Assembly (NCBI GenBank): GCA_020091685.1 | Contig: CM034610.1 | Span: forward strand, 10,600,746-10,664,745 | Length of the DNA stretch: 64,000 bases | Direction: 5' to 3' | DNA from: Lutjanus erythropterus | Taxonomy: Eukaryota; Chordata; Actinopteri; Lutjaniformes; Lutjanidae | In this document: piece after piece, positions 26,801 through 39,200 of the stretch | Position numbering within the stretch: position 1 is the first letter of the stretch | Layout of the letters: the number at the start of each line of letters is the position of its first letter | The notes under the pieces: generated by a model | Seen by the model: the letters and a program-made list of their open reading frames with translations, nothing else | Told to the model about the DNA's origin: nothing | The model's database searches: none | Translations under genes and position numbers: made by a program

Positions 26801-29800
26801 ATTCACAGGTGACAGTTTCATACCATTTAAGTGTAATTGTCATCATGATCAACAAACTGAATTAAGAGAAAACACTCAAAGACACTGAACCAACCATAAC
26901 AAACCTGCTAACAACTGTAGCTATTTCTATTATTTTACTGTTAGACAAACTAATTGTTTGGAAAATCTTAGGATATTCATCCAGGAAGAGCAATTGCTAA
27001 AGTTACCTGATCTTTGTCATTCTAACATCACAGGCTCATTCAACTTGTGTGTGTTTTGGATCTAATTTTTGTAGGTGGACATTCCCAACATCCTGAAGCA
27101 GAGGAAACAGCTGGCCAAATTGGTGCTGGACTACGATTCTGCCAGAGCAAGGTTTGTCCATCCACAGCTCACTATCTTTCATCATGTTGTTAAATTTTAC
27201 ATTTTGGTCTCATCCCATTTTTCCAATTTTTCCCTCGTCTTACCAAACTCAGATGGTTGCAGGCAACCAAGTCAATAATCTCAGGAACAAACACTCAAGC
27301 ACTGACGGCCAAGGCTGACCTACTCAAGGAGGAGATGGATGAGGCCATGAACAAAGTGGAGCTTTGCAAGGTAACCAGCGTGAATTTACTGCTGATGACT
27401 GGTGTCTTTTATATGGAAACTGTTGCTTCATTGTGGTTTGGTTCATTGTTTATCAGGTTAATAGCAGGGTTTACGACCGTGTGCTGTCAGGGTTACAGTG
27501 CAGCCATATCATGGAAGAACCTTTACAAGGTGGCATTAGAACTGGCTGTCAGTATATGAGGACTACAAGCTTTTGACAAAGAAATCCATTCTAAAATATT
27601 CCACACAATATATCCAAACAAACATGCGCATCTCCAGATTTTTAGATGTTGATAACAAATGTACCTTCTGCAAGACTGAACTAGAAACTTAGGGAATGAT
27701 ACATTGTGCAACAACATGTGATTATCATTGAAAAAACTGAAAACATTAACACTTATTTTGAATGTAGGAATGACACTCTGTGCACTATTGTTAACTTTTA
27801 CAATTTATTAGGGAAATTCTTCATAATTTTTGTTTTAAGTGCATAAGAAATGCAGGGCAGTAGCTAAAATTTACTCAGACATGCTTATTTAATGTAGTCT
27901 GTCGCCGAAACAAATTTTGTTTTGTCTGTTTGCTCATCATGTTACTCCCTGATGTAGCTTTTTTTCCTTTTTTGTCAAATGAAGAGGTATGTCTCATTAT
28001 ATGTGCTTATGATAAATGGGCTTCATACACTTGTAGAAGAGCCTAGTGTCTTTGATCTTGAACGAATGAGCAGGCCAGAGGTCATTTATGGCTTTATGAG
28101 TTAAAGAAACTGAAAGTAGGCCTCATCAGACATGTAAACTGGGAAAGAAATAGACAACAACTGGACTTCCCAAGACCTCTGGGGCCTCTGACCCAGTTTG
28201 CTGATGCACGCAAATGACTGAAAATGCCCCGTCAGCTCGGCCTGTATTTGCATCCATTGGATTGAATCACTGGTGAGTTCTAGTGTGTAGTGGCTGCCTG
28301 ATGTGTCAGGTTTTCTGTCCAGGAAGCACAGGGCCTTGTGTTTCCCCCTGCACAAGTTCTCCCTCCCAGCCTCACTGAGTGCTGCCAACAGCGGGAGGAT
28401 TTATGACTCACGTAGTGCACAGACCGGCGGCTTAGCTGACCGCTGACGTCTGTCCTCATGCCACCTGAAACACACATTCATTTGATGGATGACAGTGTGT
28501 AGCAGAAATGGAAGATCTTTATTGAATTAATCAGAGTTTAGAACAGCAAAGCTACCCTTCATCTCACTTACTGTAAAGTCACATTGTGACTTGGTCTAGA
28601 CAGTAAGTATGGCTATCATCTTTCAGTGCTCTAACAGTTTAAATTCCTCTCTTTATTACCCAGGATCAACTCGCTGCAGACATGTACAGTTTTTCCTCAA
28701 AAGAAGGGGACTATGCCCGCTACTTTGTAACAGTGAGTACAGCATGTCAACAAATCAAACATATGTTTTTGTGGGAACATTGACAGCTGCACAGGAACTG
28801 GAGGAACACAGACTTGGCCAGCCATTTTATTTACTTTGCTGTCATGTCTTTTACTGCTCGTCTGATTCCACTCACCCCCCATCTTTTTCTCTCTGTGGTT
28901 TTTGTTCCTGCAGCTCTTAGAAGCTCAAGCTGATTACCACAGAAAGTCTCTCACTGTTCTGGAGAACGTCTTGCCAACCATCCAGGCTCAGCAAGGTAAT
29001 AAGACATGTAAACATGCCTTTATCCACACACATGCCAGGTTAACAACAAGGATTAATTGTTAAACCCAATTAAATCATGATTTAACTTTAAATTATGTTG
29101 CATCAAACGTTTAAACTACCTTAAAATTAAGAAAGATTGCATTTAAAGCTCTGTTTAATCCTCAGTTTAGTGTTTTACTCTAAACCTAGACTCAATTTAA
29201 TCCTCTAGCATGAAAACATTACATTCCAGTTTAAACTTTGACTTTAAACTCGCACTTGAGGAGTTTAAACTATTAAAATTGCTGTCTTTTGTGGATTAGG
29301 AAGAATAATAAAGCAATGCAAAGAAAGTTAAAGGACAACCCAGTTAAATTTTATGATGTGCTAACAATGCAGCGTTTTGTTAAGGATTACAGATTACAGA
29401 TTACTTAGTTTTGCTAAACTCTGGTTATAACTACACTTAGTTTAAATGAATCTTTGTTGGTGCAGCCATGTCACAGCCGTTTCACTCACAACACTGCAGC
29501 GTTGTTAAAAAAGTTGAATACAAGAAGGCTCTGTGCGGCGCATGATGTGGGACCTCTTTACATGTTTCCTGGGGACTGCACGTGTGGCTTTTTCCGAGTG
29601 ACAGCCCCTGTTTTTCTTTGGTTCCTGTGTTGTTTGGTGTCCCTTTAAACAAACCTTTTCCTGTTAGACACTGGGGGCCGTTTGAGAAGCTTTCCCAAAG
29701 GTGTGCTACTGACAAGTAGCTGCTAGGAGGAGAGACAGTTTCTTATTCGCTTTTCCAACTGAGAAATGAAACCAGCTACTGTACCTTTCAATTATGTCAC

Positions 29801-30214
29801 TCTGGTCTGTTTTTCTAACTTCTCGACTACCAGGAGGAGTTCCAGTTGTGGTAATTGTTACAGGCCACAACTGAGGCCCAGATATTAAAGAATAGTCTTT
29901 TGTTTTCACCGCTTTGCCCTCCAAAAGTAATAGAATTTTCCGTTTTGCAAACATGTCTCCTCTCCAAGCTCCTTCACTTGGTTTTTGCCCTCTTTGCAGT
30001 CGTGAAGTTGTCTCTTATTCGAGGAGCTTTTTTTTTTCTGTGCTAAAACACATGTGGTCCAAACCAGACAAGCCTGGTCTCCCAGCATGTGGCGATGACT
30101 CACCAACTCCACACAGACACACACCCTCACCCCCTCTCACATCACACCCACCTGGGTTTTGCAAGCTCTCCCCCACTCCGCTCTCCTCTGCCTCCCCATT
30201 CGCATGCACATTAG

Positions 30215-30255
<41 letters not shown>

Positions 30256-33200
30256 TGCTGGCTGAACAGTCACTCCCGCTGGCTCGGAGCATGTGGTTAT
30301 TATTTGACGGCACCCTGTAGGGGGAGTGAGGACTAGTGAGGAACTGGCCTGAGGGAGAGATGTTGACCCAGAAATCTGCCATGCAGATCAGCAACAGTCC
30401 TGGGCCAGTGCCATTTTTTGCATACCAGCATGAAAACAGCTTTATCACTTGTTTTTTTTTTTTTTTCAGATTTGTAACAACGTGAATGAAGTTACACTAC
30501 ACCTGCAGCCTCTCTCGTCACCTTTAATTTCTCCCTTTGTGTTTAGACTCGTGGACAGAGAAGCCTGCTTTTGGCACCGGGCTGGATGAACACCTGAAAA
30601 GGAGCGGAAGGGAGATCGCCCTGCCGATTGAGGCTTGTGTCATGATGCTTCTAGAGACTGGCATGAAGGAAGAGGTGAGGAAGTAAAAACAGATGGGGAG
30701 GGAGATGGGGAAACAGAAAAAGCACAAGGAAACCTGCCTCGTTCATATCATCCTGTATGATTATTTTTATGTATGGATAGAAAGATGGAGCCATTGACTG
30801 ATCAAATTGGCAAGAACCATCTTCTCCCTCTGTAACATGTGCAATAAGAGACTGGAAAAAAGTGACAAAAAGTGCCTTGGTTGCTTCATATTATTGTTGT
30901 GGGTGTTACGAGCAGCATGAGTAACTTGGCTGACGTAATATAAACGATGCTGTAATGTCATTTGTCCTGTGACCTTAGGCTTACATACCTATAATTGTAC
31001 TGATTTGATCATTTTTTGATTATCTACATTTTCAAGTGCAATATATTTTAGATTAATGTAGATTCACATTACTTTGTCAAATGTAAAAACTCTCAAATTT
31101 TATTTATTTATTTAAATGTATTTATGTAGCCCGATTTCACAAATCACGTTGCCCCAGGAGATGCCCCACCCCCTGTCCTGTTGACCCTTGAAAGAGCAAG
31201 GAAAAACTCACCCAAAAACTTTTTAACAAGGAAACAAATTGAAGAAACCTCAGGGAGAGCCACAGAGGAGGAGTCCCCCTCCCAGAGATGGACACTGTGA
31301 CACATACAGAATGAATCAGCACCCATCTCATCTCTCTGCAGCTTTATATTCTCATGAGAGCCGAACTGTTTAGTTCATTAATTGATTAGTTCATTGGTTC
31401 GCACATTGTTTTTCTGGCATGCCTCCTTTCAGAAACTGAAAAAAGTTCCCCACAGTTATTATCTGTCATTAACAACAATAGAGAAAGCAACTGATAAAAA
31501 AGTAGAATTTTAGTGAAATAAAGGTTAGCATGATAGCATCAGTAAGCTCTTATTTGTTTATTTACCCTACATAAGTCATATTCATTCAAACTTTGTTTCA
31601 CTCTATATTTCTCCCCTGATCATCCACGCCCCCCTGCAGTGGCTCTATGGCTCCCAGTTTTGGAAACACTGGATTAGTTGATCAAGAGAAAGCTCGAGTA
31701 ATGATTTTAAGTCACTTTAAGCAAAAGTGACACAAGAGTCACTGGTTCCAGCTTCTCATAAGTTAATAATAGCTGGTTTTCTGAGGTTTCTATGAGAATA
31801 CATTTGAATATCTTTGGGTTTTTAACTTTTGGTTTTTCAGTGGTTAGCACTGCGGCCTCACAGCAAGAAGGTCCTGAGTTCAAATGCCCCAGCTTGCCGG
31901 GTGCAGGGCCTTTCTGTGCGGGGTTTGCATGTTCTCCCTGTGTCTGTGTGGGTTCTGTCCGGGTTCTCTGGCTTCCTTCCACAGTCCAAAGACAAACATG
32001 CTAGGTTAATTGGTGACTCTAAATTGCCCGTAGGTGTGAATGTGAGTGTGAGTGGTTGTCTGTCTCTGTCAGCCCTGCGATGAACTTGTCCAGGGTGAAC
32101 CCCGCCTCTCGCCCAGTGTCAGCTGGGATAGATTCCAGCCCCCCGTGACCCTTCAGGAATAAGCGGTTACAGAAAATGAATGAATGAAGACATTTTGAGT
32201 ATGTCAGCTTCATCTTGGGCATTTTTCACAATTCTAGAAGCCTGATTATTAACTGAGAAAATTAGTGACAGATTAACTGTTGAAGACAATAATCACTGAA
32301 AAGTTTTATGGCCTGCATATTTTACTAAGCTGAATCTTAGTCACTCTTATCAAGCCTGTTTTCAGGAGCAGCTGTTCTCAGCCAACAGGCTCTGATAAAC
32401 TGCTCATTATATTCCCAGCACCAAAATCTGATGAACAATAGTCAAGCTTTTAGCAAATTTAATGACCAGATATGTCCCTCAGAAGTTGATGGAGACCAAA
32501 ACAGAGCACATTTTCAACAGAGACAATATGTCAAGGCTGTGTTATTGGCAAAAACTGATGAATACAAATTTAGTTATTGATGTATAAAGTCAGATGTTTT
32601 GAATCTCGTGTTCAGATTTAAATGATCAGAAGGTCACTTTTTATATAACTCCAAGCTAATTCCCTTCACAGTGTTTTTTAACACAGAATGAGATTCTGTT
32701 TGCTTCACTGACCCGACTGCTCTTTTGTTTTCCTCGTCTTACCATATGCAGTATGCAAAAGAAATGCTGACGCAGCTCATTAAAAGTCACATGGAGCTGT
32801 GGCTGCGATTAGTGGCTCCACTGGTCATTGATATAATTGAATCTGAGCAGTAAATTGTTTGTTCACATTGACATCTTAAGGCTTGAGGCGGATAGACAAA
32901 CTATAAACAGGAGAAACCCCTGCATTTCTGTAATGCTATTTCTAAGAAACCGTTACACTGCAGGATGATTTATGAAATGTTTGTGATGTCTCCTCCCCGA
33001 AACAAATTTAGAATACAATAGAATCTACTTGTCTCCTGTCCATAAATCAGATTCCTGTTTGTGTGTACGTGTTTGTGCAAAAAAAAGAGCCAGAGAGAGT
33101 GCAAGTGTCAACTGCAAAGCACATTATTTGTGTCCCTATTCATTCCCTGGTGAGTCCAGTCTGTGTCATTATGGTGTGAAGACAGCCTTTGTTTATGTGT

Positions 33201-36200
33201 CAAAGTAAAGAGCTGGCTGTGCTGTGAGTGGTGGGTGTGTTTGTTTGCCTGCTTTAAGGTTTCATTATGTGCAGCTGGCAGGGGGAGTTTATGTAGTGGA
33301 TTTATACAGACTTGATCTATAATTGAGTGTTGGGGAAGTGCGTGTGAGTGTGTTCGTTTCAGTGAAAGCACAGGGTCTGAATGCCTGCATGCATCTTTGT
33401 TTGCTGGTGATGTTACTGTGGTTTATTTGTCATCGTGTGTGTGTTTGTGTTTGTGTGTCAGGGTCTATTCAGAATCGCGGCAGGGGCATCCAAGCTAAAG
33501 AAGCTAAAGGCGGCGCTGGACTGTTCCACGTCGCAACTGGAGGAGTTCTACTCTGATCCCCACGCGGTCGCTGGTACGTCCCAAACCAGAGCCATTTTTC
33601 AATTTATTTGTTTCTTGGTATGTTGCTTGGACCAAACTTATTTGAAAGGTCAGTTCACCCCAAAATGATGCTGAGTTTCAGAGTTTTGGAGATATTGGCA
33701 ATTAAGGTCTGCCTTCTCTCCAATACAATGTAACTCAATGACACTCTGCTTGTGGTGCTCAAAATGTCAAAAAATACATGTGGAAAAACTCAAAAGCAAT
33801 CTCTGTCTCCAAAAGTCATTACTTAAGATAATCCACAGAGCTTGTTCAGAGCAGTTTCAAGTCGAAACTATGTTCTTTCTACCGAACTATTCCTGCCAAC
33901 CCTATCACCAAAGAATGAATCCGTGCATTTACTCATGGATAAGAGGATCATGCTCATGACAGCATGGCATGTAAACATTAATGCCATCTTCCTCTGCTGA
34001 GCTGTATGCCGCGTTCCAGACAATGGCAGAGGTTGGAATTTCCTGGTTGAAATTTCCAACTTCTGACCACAGTGTGTTCCAGTTGCATGAAGCCAAAAGT
34101 AAACAAAAAAAAAAAACATGGCTGACCATGACAAATTGATGAGCTTCATTGGCAGTTGTATACACAAATGAACCCCCAGCAGTGCAGTGGAGTAAAAATG
34201 ATGAGGTATCAGATGCCATTATACATTTTATTTTACAGCACTTAATAACATTTGCAACATTTTGACATCAGTTAACAGGCAGAACAGGTTTTACTATATG
34301 ATCATTTGTATTATTTTAAGCTTCCATGGATGCTGCCTGTGACATCAGACAGCGACTTCTTAATGAGGTTGGTAGATGTTCTCAAGTGGGAACTACAACT
34401 GTGAGTGGCGTTCACTTGTACTCTTTCTAGGAGGTTGGAAATTTCAGAGTTCAGAGTTGTCCAGAATGGAGGATTAGCCTCTTGTCACTAAGTTGATGCA
34501 CGCTTATGTGATGTTGTTTGGTAGGAAGAAAATAGTACCTGCATGAAACTGCTCTCAACAAAGTCTGTGGATTATCTTGAGTAAGCAGGTCATGAATTCT
34601 GGTAAGACATTGCTTTTGAGGAATGTATTTTTTTGGTGCTTCGAGCATCATAAGCCATCTAGTACCATTATATTTAAGAGAATTCACACCAAAACAATCT
34701 AGATGAATAAAGAGCACTACAGGTAAGAGGAAGAATATGTATTTTTGATTTTGGGGATGAACTGTCCCTTTTCATTTTCACAACTGTTGCATTTAATAAA
34801 CTGTGTTTACTAAATGTGTTTGAAAATTTACAAAACAATGACTGTCTGGAAAAGTGCCTTAAATATTCAGAATATATGTGAATATGTGTTTTCAGGAGCA
34901 CTGAAGTCCTACCTGAGAGAACTCCCTGAACCTCTAATGACGTACCAGCTTTATGATGAATGGATCCAGGCATCCAGGCAAGGCTCATAATAACATTATT
35001 ACTGGGAACAGAATGTACTGATATTGAGTGGATCCATCACTGTGGAGCAATAGCATAGGAATGATAGGATAATTAATTTGGGACATTTGGCCATCTGGAG
35101 ACCGGACTAATAATGTGCTCTGCTTATGGTCATCTTTCATTTTCTCTGTTTTCCAGTGTGTCAGACCCAGATAAGAGGCTTCAGGCGCTCTGGGTCGTAT
35201 GTGATAAGCTACCAAAGAGCAACAAAACCAACCTGAGGTGAGTTAAGAGAAAGGACCTGACAGCAATGCTTCAATTTCTTCTGTTGCACGAGGCATTGTT
35301 TCCACCTGTGCTCATTGAAAGGAGAACAAGTTTAATCACAATATGATTTTATATTGATTCTTTGGACAACAATATGATACAGGACAATATGGACAAAATG
35401 AAAAGCTGCAACCCCCTTTTTTCTCTGCTTTTAGTTTGCTTTAAAGACAAAAACAGCAAACTACAACAAATAATTTTAACTGGTTAGGTGCAGTTATGTT
35501 TGAGTTTTAACTAAGCCAGCAGACTTTTCCTCTACTCATAGTGTAACAGATTCCAAGGATTATTTATATTTTTTCTTGCTCGCCGCTGATTTAAGTTAGC
35601 AGTGAGTAAGAAAGCAGAATCCCACAGTTGAATTTCAGCCTGGATGCTCATTTTTTCATTCTGACATGGATGAAACAGAGCAGCCAATCATATCATGATC
35701 TTGTTTCCTGAGTATTTTATTTTGGAACAGCATTGTTTGCATTTATTTCTACTTGCTGATTAAGTCCAAAGAGGGGAATAAATATCCTCCTCATCTTTTT
35801 CTTGACTGCTTGCCACTATGTGCCTGGCACCAGCACTGTTTGAATGTTTAGGAAGGAGGTGTGCTTGGACAGAAATGCCGTGGGAATTTCAAAATAAAGG
35901 CGTAACCTAAAGATGATGATATCAGTTGGTTAATCCTTAAATAAATGTTTTCTTGCAGGTATCTGGTAAAGTTTCTATCCAAACTGGCTCAGGACAGCGA
36001 GCTGAACAAAATGACTCCTAGCAACATCGCCATCGTCCTGGGACCCAATCTGCTGTGGGCCAAGACTGAAGGGTGAGAGAGGACGGGGAGGAAGGGGAAG
36101 ATGATGTTGCTAATACAATGTTACATGTTAGTTACGGTTTAAAACAAAGGGAAAGTGATGATCTCTGAGAGGCATCAACCTAGTCTAGGGTTGCAGAGAT

Positions 36201-39200
36201 TTCTATGTTTCTAAGTCTGTTATTTCAGCTTATTTCAGCCGCTCATTATGTTAGAAAGCATCTCATTTATGCTCATCTCTACGTGTCCACCCAGGAGTCT
36301 GGCCGAGATGGCTGCAGCTACCTCTGTGCATGTCGTGGCCATCGTGGAGCCAATCATCCAGCATGCTGACTGGTTCTTTCCCGAAGGTAGGTTCTGGGTT
36401 TTTTCAGTCTGACCTTCTTTATTTTTCTTTGCGGCCAATCAGAGCTTATTTTACACCAGGGACGCACGGTGAGTGCGGTTGATATTAACTGTCCTGTAAG
36501 AAAGAAAGAGTCAGCAGTAATGAAGCTCCCAAGGACTTTAGAATTAGATTAAAGTCTGGCTCAAACTGTTTGCGCTGTTGAGGTCAGCTGGAAGGCTACA
36601 ATGAAAACCTACAAAACAGATGTCACATATTCCTTAATGCTGCTTGTGTTATGTCAAAAAGAGACTGAATCAAATGAGGTGAGAACAAATGACACAAGTG
36701 GGTAGAAGTATGGCCCCACATTAACAAATGTTATTATCCGTTTGTTTGTAACCGCTATTATTGGAAAAATACTGTTAAAACTGGTATATCAAACTCTCTT
36801 TTGTACTTTTATCTTGGGCTGCCAGTGAGACACTCACTTCTTTTCTCCAAAGATTTTGCATTATTTTTATGGTTCATCTAGTAGTCTAATCAAAGTGAGT
36901 CTGCATTTACTCCCTGTATCTTAAGCCAAGATGATGATGGGCTGTCTCCACTGTTGTGGACACAACTGACCGTCTCTTGTGCTCACACAGACAGATGATG
37001 GGTCAGTGGCTTGTGCTGGACCTCAGCTGATTACTGGCTATTTCTGCGAGATTCCTTTTCCAGTCTCCAGACAATTTCAGGCAGATTTTAGACTTGTAAT
37101 TTCCCATCGGAATGAATTTAAGGATGACTGTGTCTCTTCTGTGAAGGACAGTCATCCTGAGAATGAGGAAAACGAGGAACCGAATAGTGTTTGTGACAGT
37201 TAAGAACAAATACAGCTGAATATGAGCATCCGTCAAGATTATAACTTGACTTCCTGCCCAGCATTCATTTTGCTATGTTAGGCTTATCAAGCATGTGTGA
37301 CTGATTACAGAACCTTTGGACCTGAACAAACAAACTTTTGCACGTCTTTCCACATTTATTTACTGCTTCACAAAATGTATTTTTTGCTGCTTGTATTTGT
37401 TCATAACCTTAAATTAATTAAAGTAATTTAAAGACATCTAGAGCCCAGAAACTGACATAATGTAAAAAGTTGTCAGACAAGTCAAAAATATTACTAAACA
37501 CATGAATAAATAACACCTTTAATTGAATAAATATAAAGCTTTTCCTTTACCCTCTGATCAGTCGGTAAAAATAGCAAAAAGCTTTTAATTTCTTTTCCTT
37601 TGCCACCAACCAAGTGATCAAAAAAAATGTAAACAAAATTTATTTAACTACATATTATTTCACTCACAGCAATGCTATGAGTTGTTGTCATCTCTGCTCC
37701 ACTGCTCTGTGTGTGTCGAGGTCTAAGCCCCTTTCTTGGTGAAACGTGGTGAGAGCAGAGGACGGGAGAGGAAGTACAACTGTAAATGACAGCAAAACGC
37801 AGTAAAAAATCACACTGGGGGCGACATTTTATGCAGTGTTGCATGCCATATCAGCGTTTGCTTGCAGCTGTTTTTAGTTTGTTGTTTAATCAACAGTATG
37901 AGATGAGGTTTCAGTTTCCCCCCCCTTTCCATCAGGACCTTTCTACGAGGCTAAAGGCTAAACAAGTAGTATAGGAGTTTGGTAAAACTTGCCTTCTCTG
38001 TTCCCACAGATGTGGAGTTCAACGTGTCCGGCATGTTTGCGATGCCTACACCTGCATCCAACCACAACAATCACCTTGACTACGACAGTGGCACCATTGA
38101 GAGGAAGAGGCCTGGCAGTATGGTGGGACCAGAGAACGACACAACACGCAAAGACAAGTAATCAGTCTGGACATCCTCAGTACTGTTCCTTCCTAGACCT
38201 CCTTTGAAACCTTGTCATTTCCAACATTTGTCACTTACTTCAATTAATTGCTTTGGAATTAATTGAGCCTTTAATCCAGGTGCTTTTTCTGGTCCCTTTC
38301 TTTTGCTTCTGGTAAATTCTGTGGTAATTTTGATGAAATCCTAATAATATGATCCTTAACACTGGTTTTAATGACTTCTCTCTGTGGTCTGGGGTTATGG
38401 TGATTCTCTCTCCTGGTCTAATCAGTGACTTTCTGATCACAGCTTTGGTGTTTTTGTTTTGTTTGTCTCCTTCACTGTCTCCCCGCTCTCCCTGTGTAGC
38501 CCCTCTAACAAGCACTCGGACCACACCCTCCGTAGAGGCAGTAACACCTTAGGTAGAAAGCAGCACACTTCACCTGCCTTCCAGCCTCCTTTACCCCCTG
38601 TGGAGGCTCTGGGGCAGGGGCACAGTGCTGGGCAGGTCCCCCAGCCCTCCCCTGAGCCTCAACCCCAGCCGCAAGCTCCATCAGGGGGTTCGGGGCCTGA
38701 TGCTTCCCAGCATAGCTTGGCGCAGGGGCTGGCTGCTCTGGCAGCCGCTCAGCAGCTTCTAGCCCAGCACACAGAGGAGCTCAGGTAAGAGCTGCTTCAC
38801 TGCACCTCTGCTGCTGGTGGAGAATGACACAGCATGCCACACAGACAGACAGACAGACAGACAGACAGACGTGCTTTTATACTTTTAAGTGTTGATGTTA
38901 TGGGAAGACATTACTGTCTTCTCTGTGAACGGATGAAGTCGGTCTGATCGACATCTTGAAGTATAGTTTAGTGGTTTGTGAAAGGGATAGTTTGGAAGTG
39001 GGAATATTTGAAGTGGGGTTGTATGAGGTACTCATCAATAGTCAGTGCATTAGCTGCAGTAGACGGCAGTCAGCATTTTTGCAGTTTTCTTGCTTTACTT
39101 TGCCTTCAGACATCCTGCTTCGTTCTGTTAGTTTGTTTGTTTTATTGTGTGATTTTGGTGAATCTGAACTGTCCTTTTAAAACATAAAAGTCACATAACA

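Noticed and set aside
31792-32083. Overlapping plus-strand frames near 31.8-32.1 kb
   Set aside because: They translate the SINE-like element at 31836-32189.
38956-39187. Hydrophobic short frames (VLLCDFGE-type) recurring at 38.9-39.2 kb and 44.8-45.1 kb
   Set aside because: The recurrence is explained by two copies of the same inverted-repeat element; no gene is implied.
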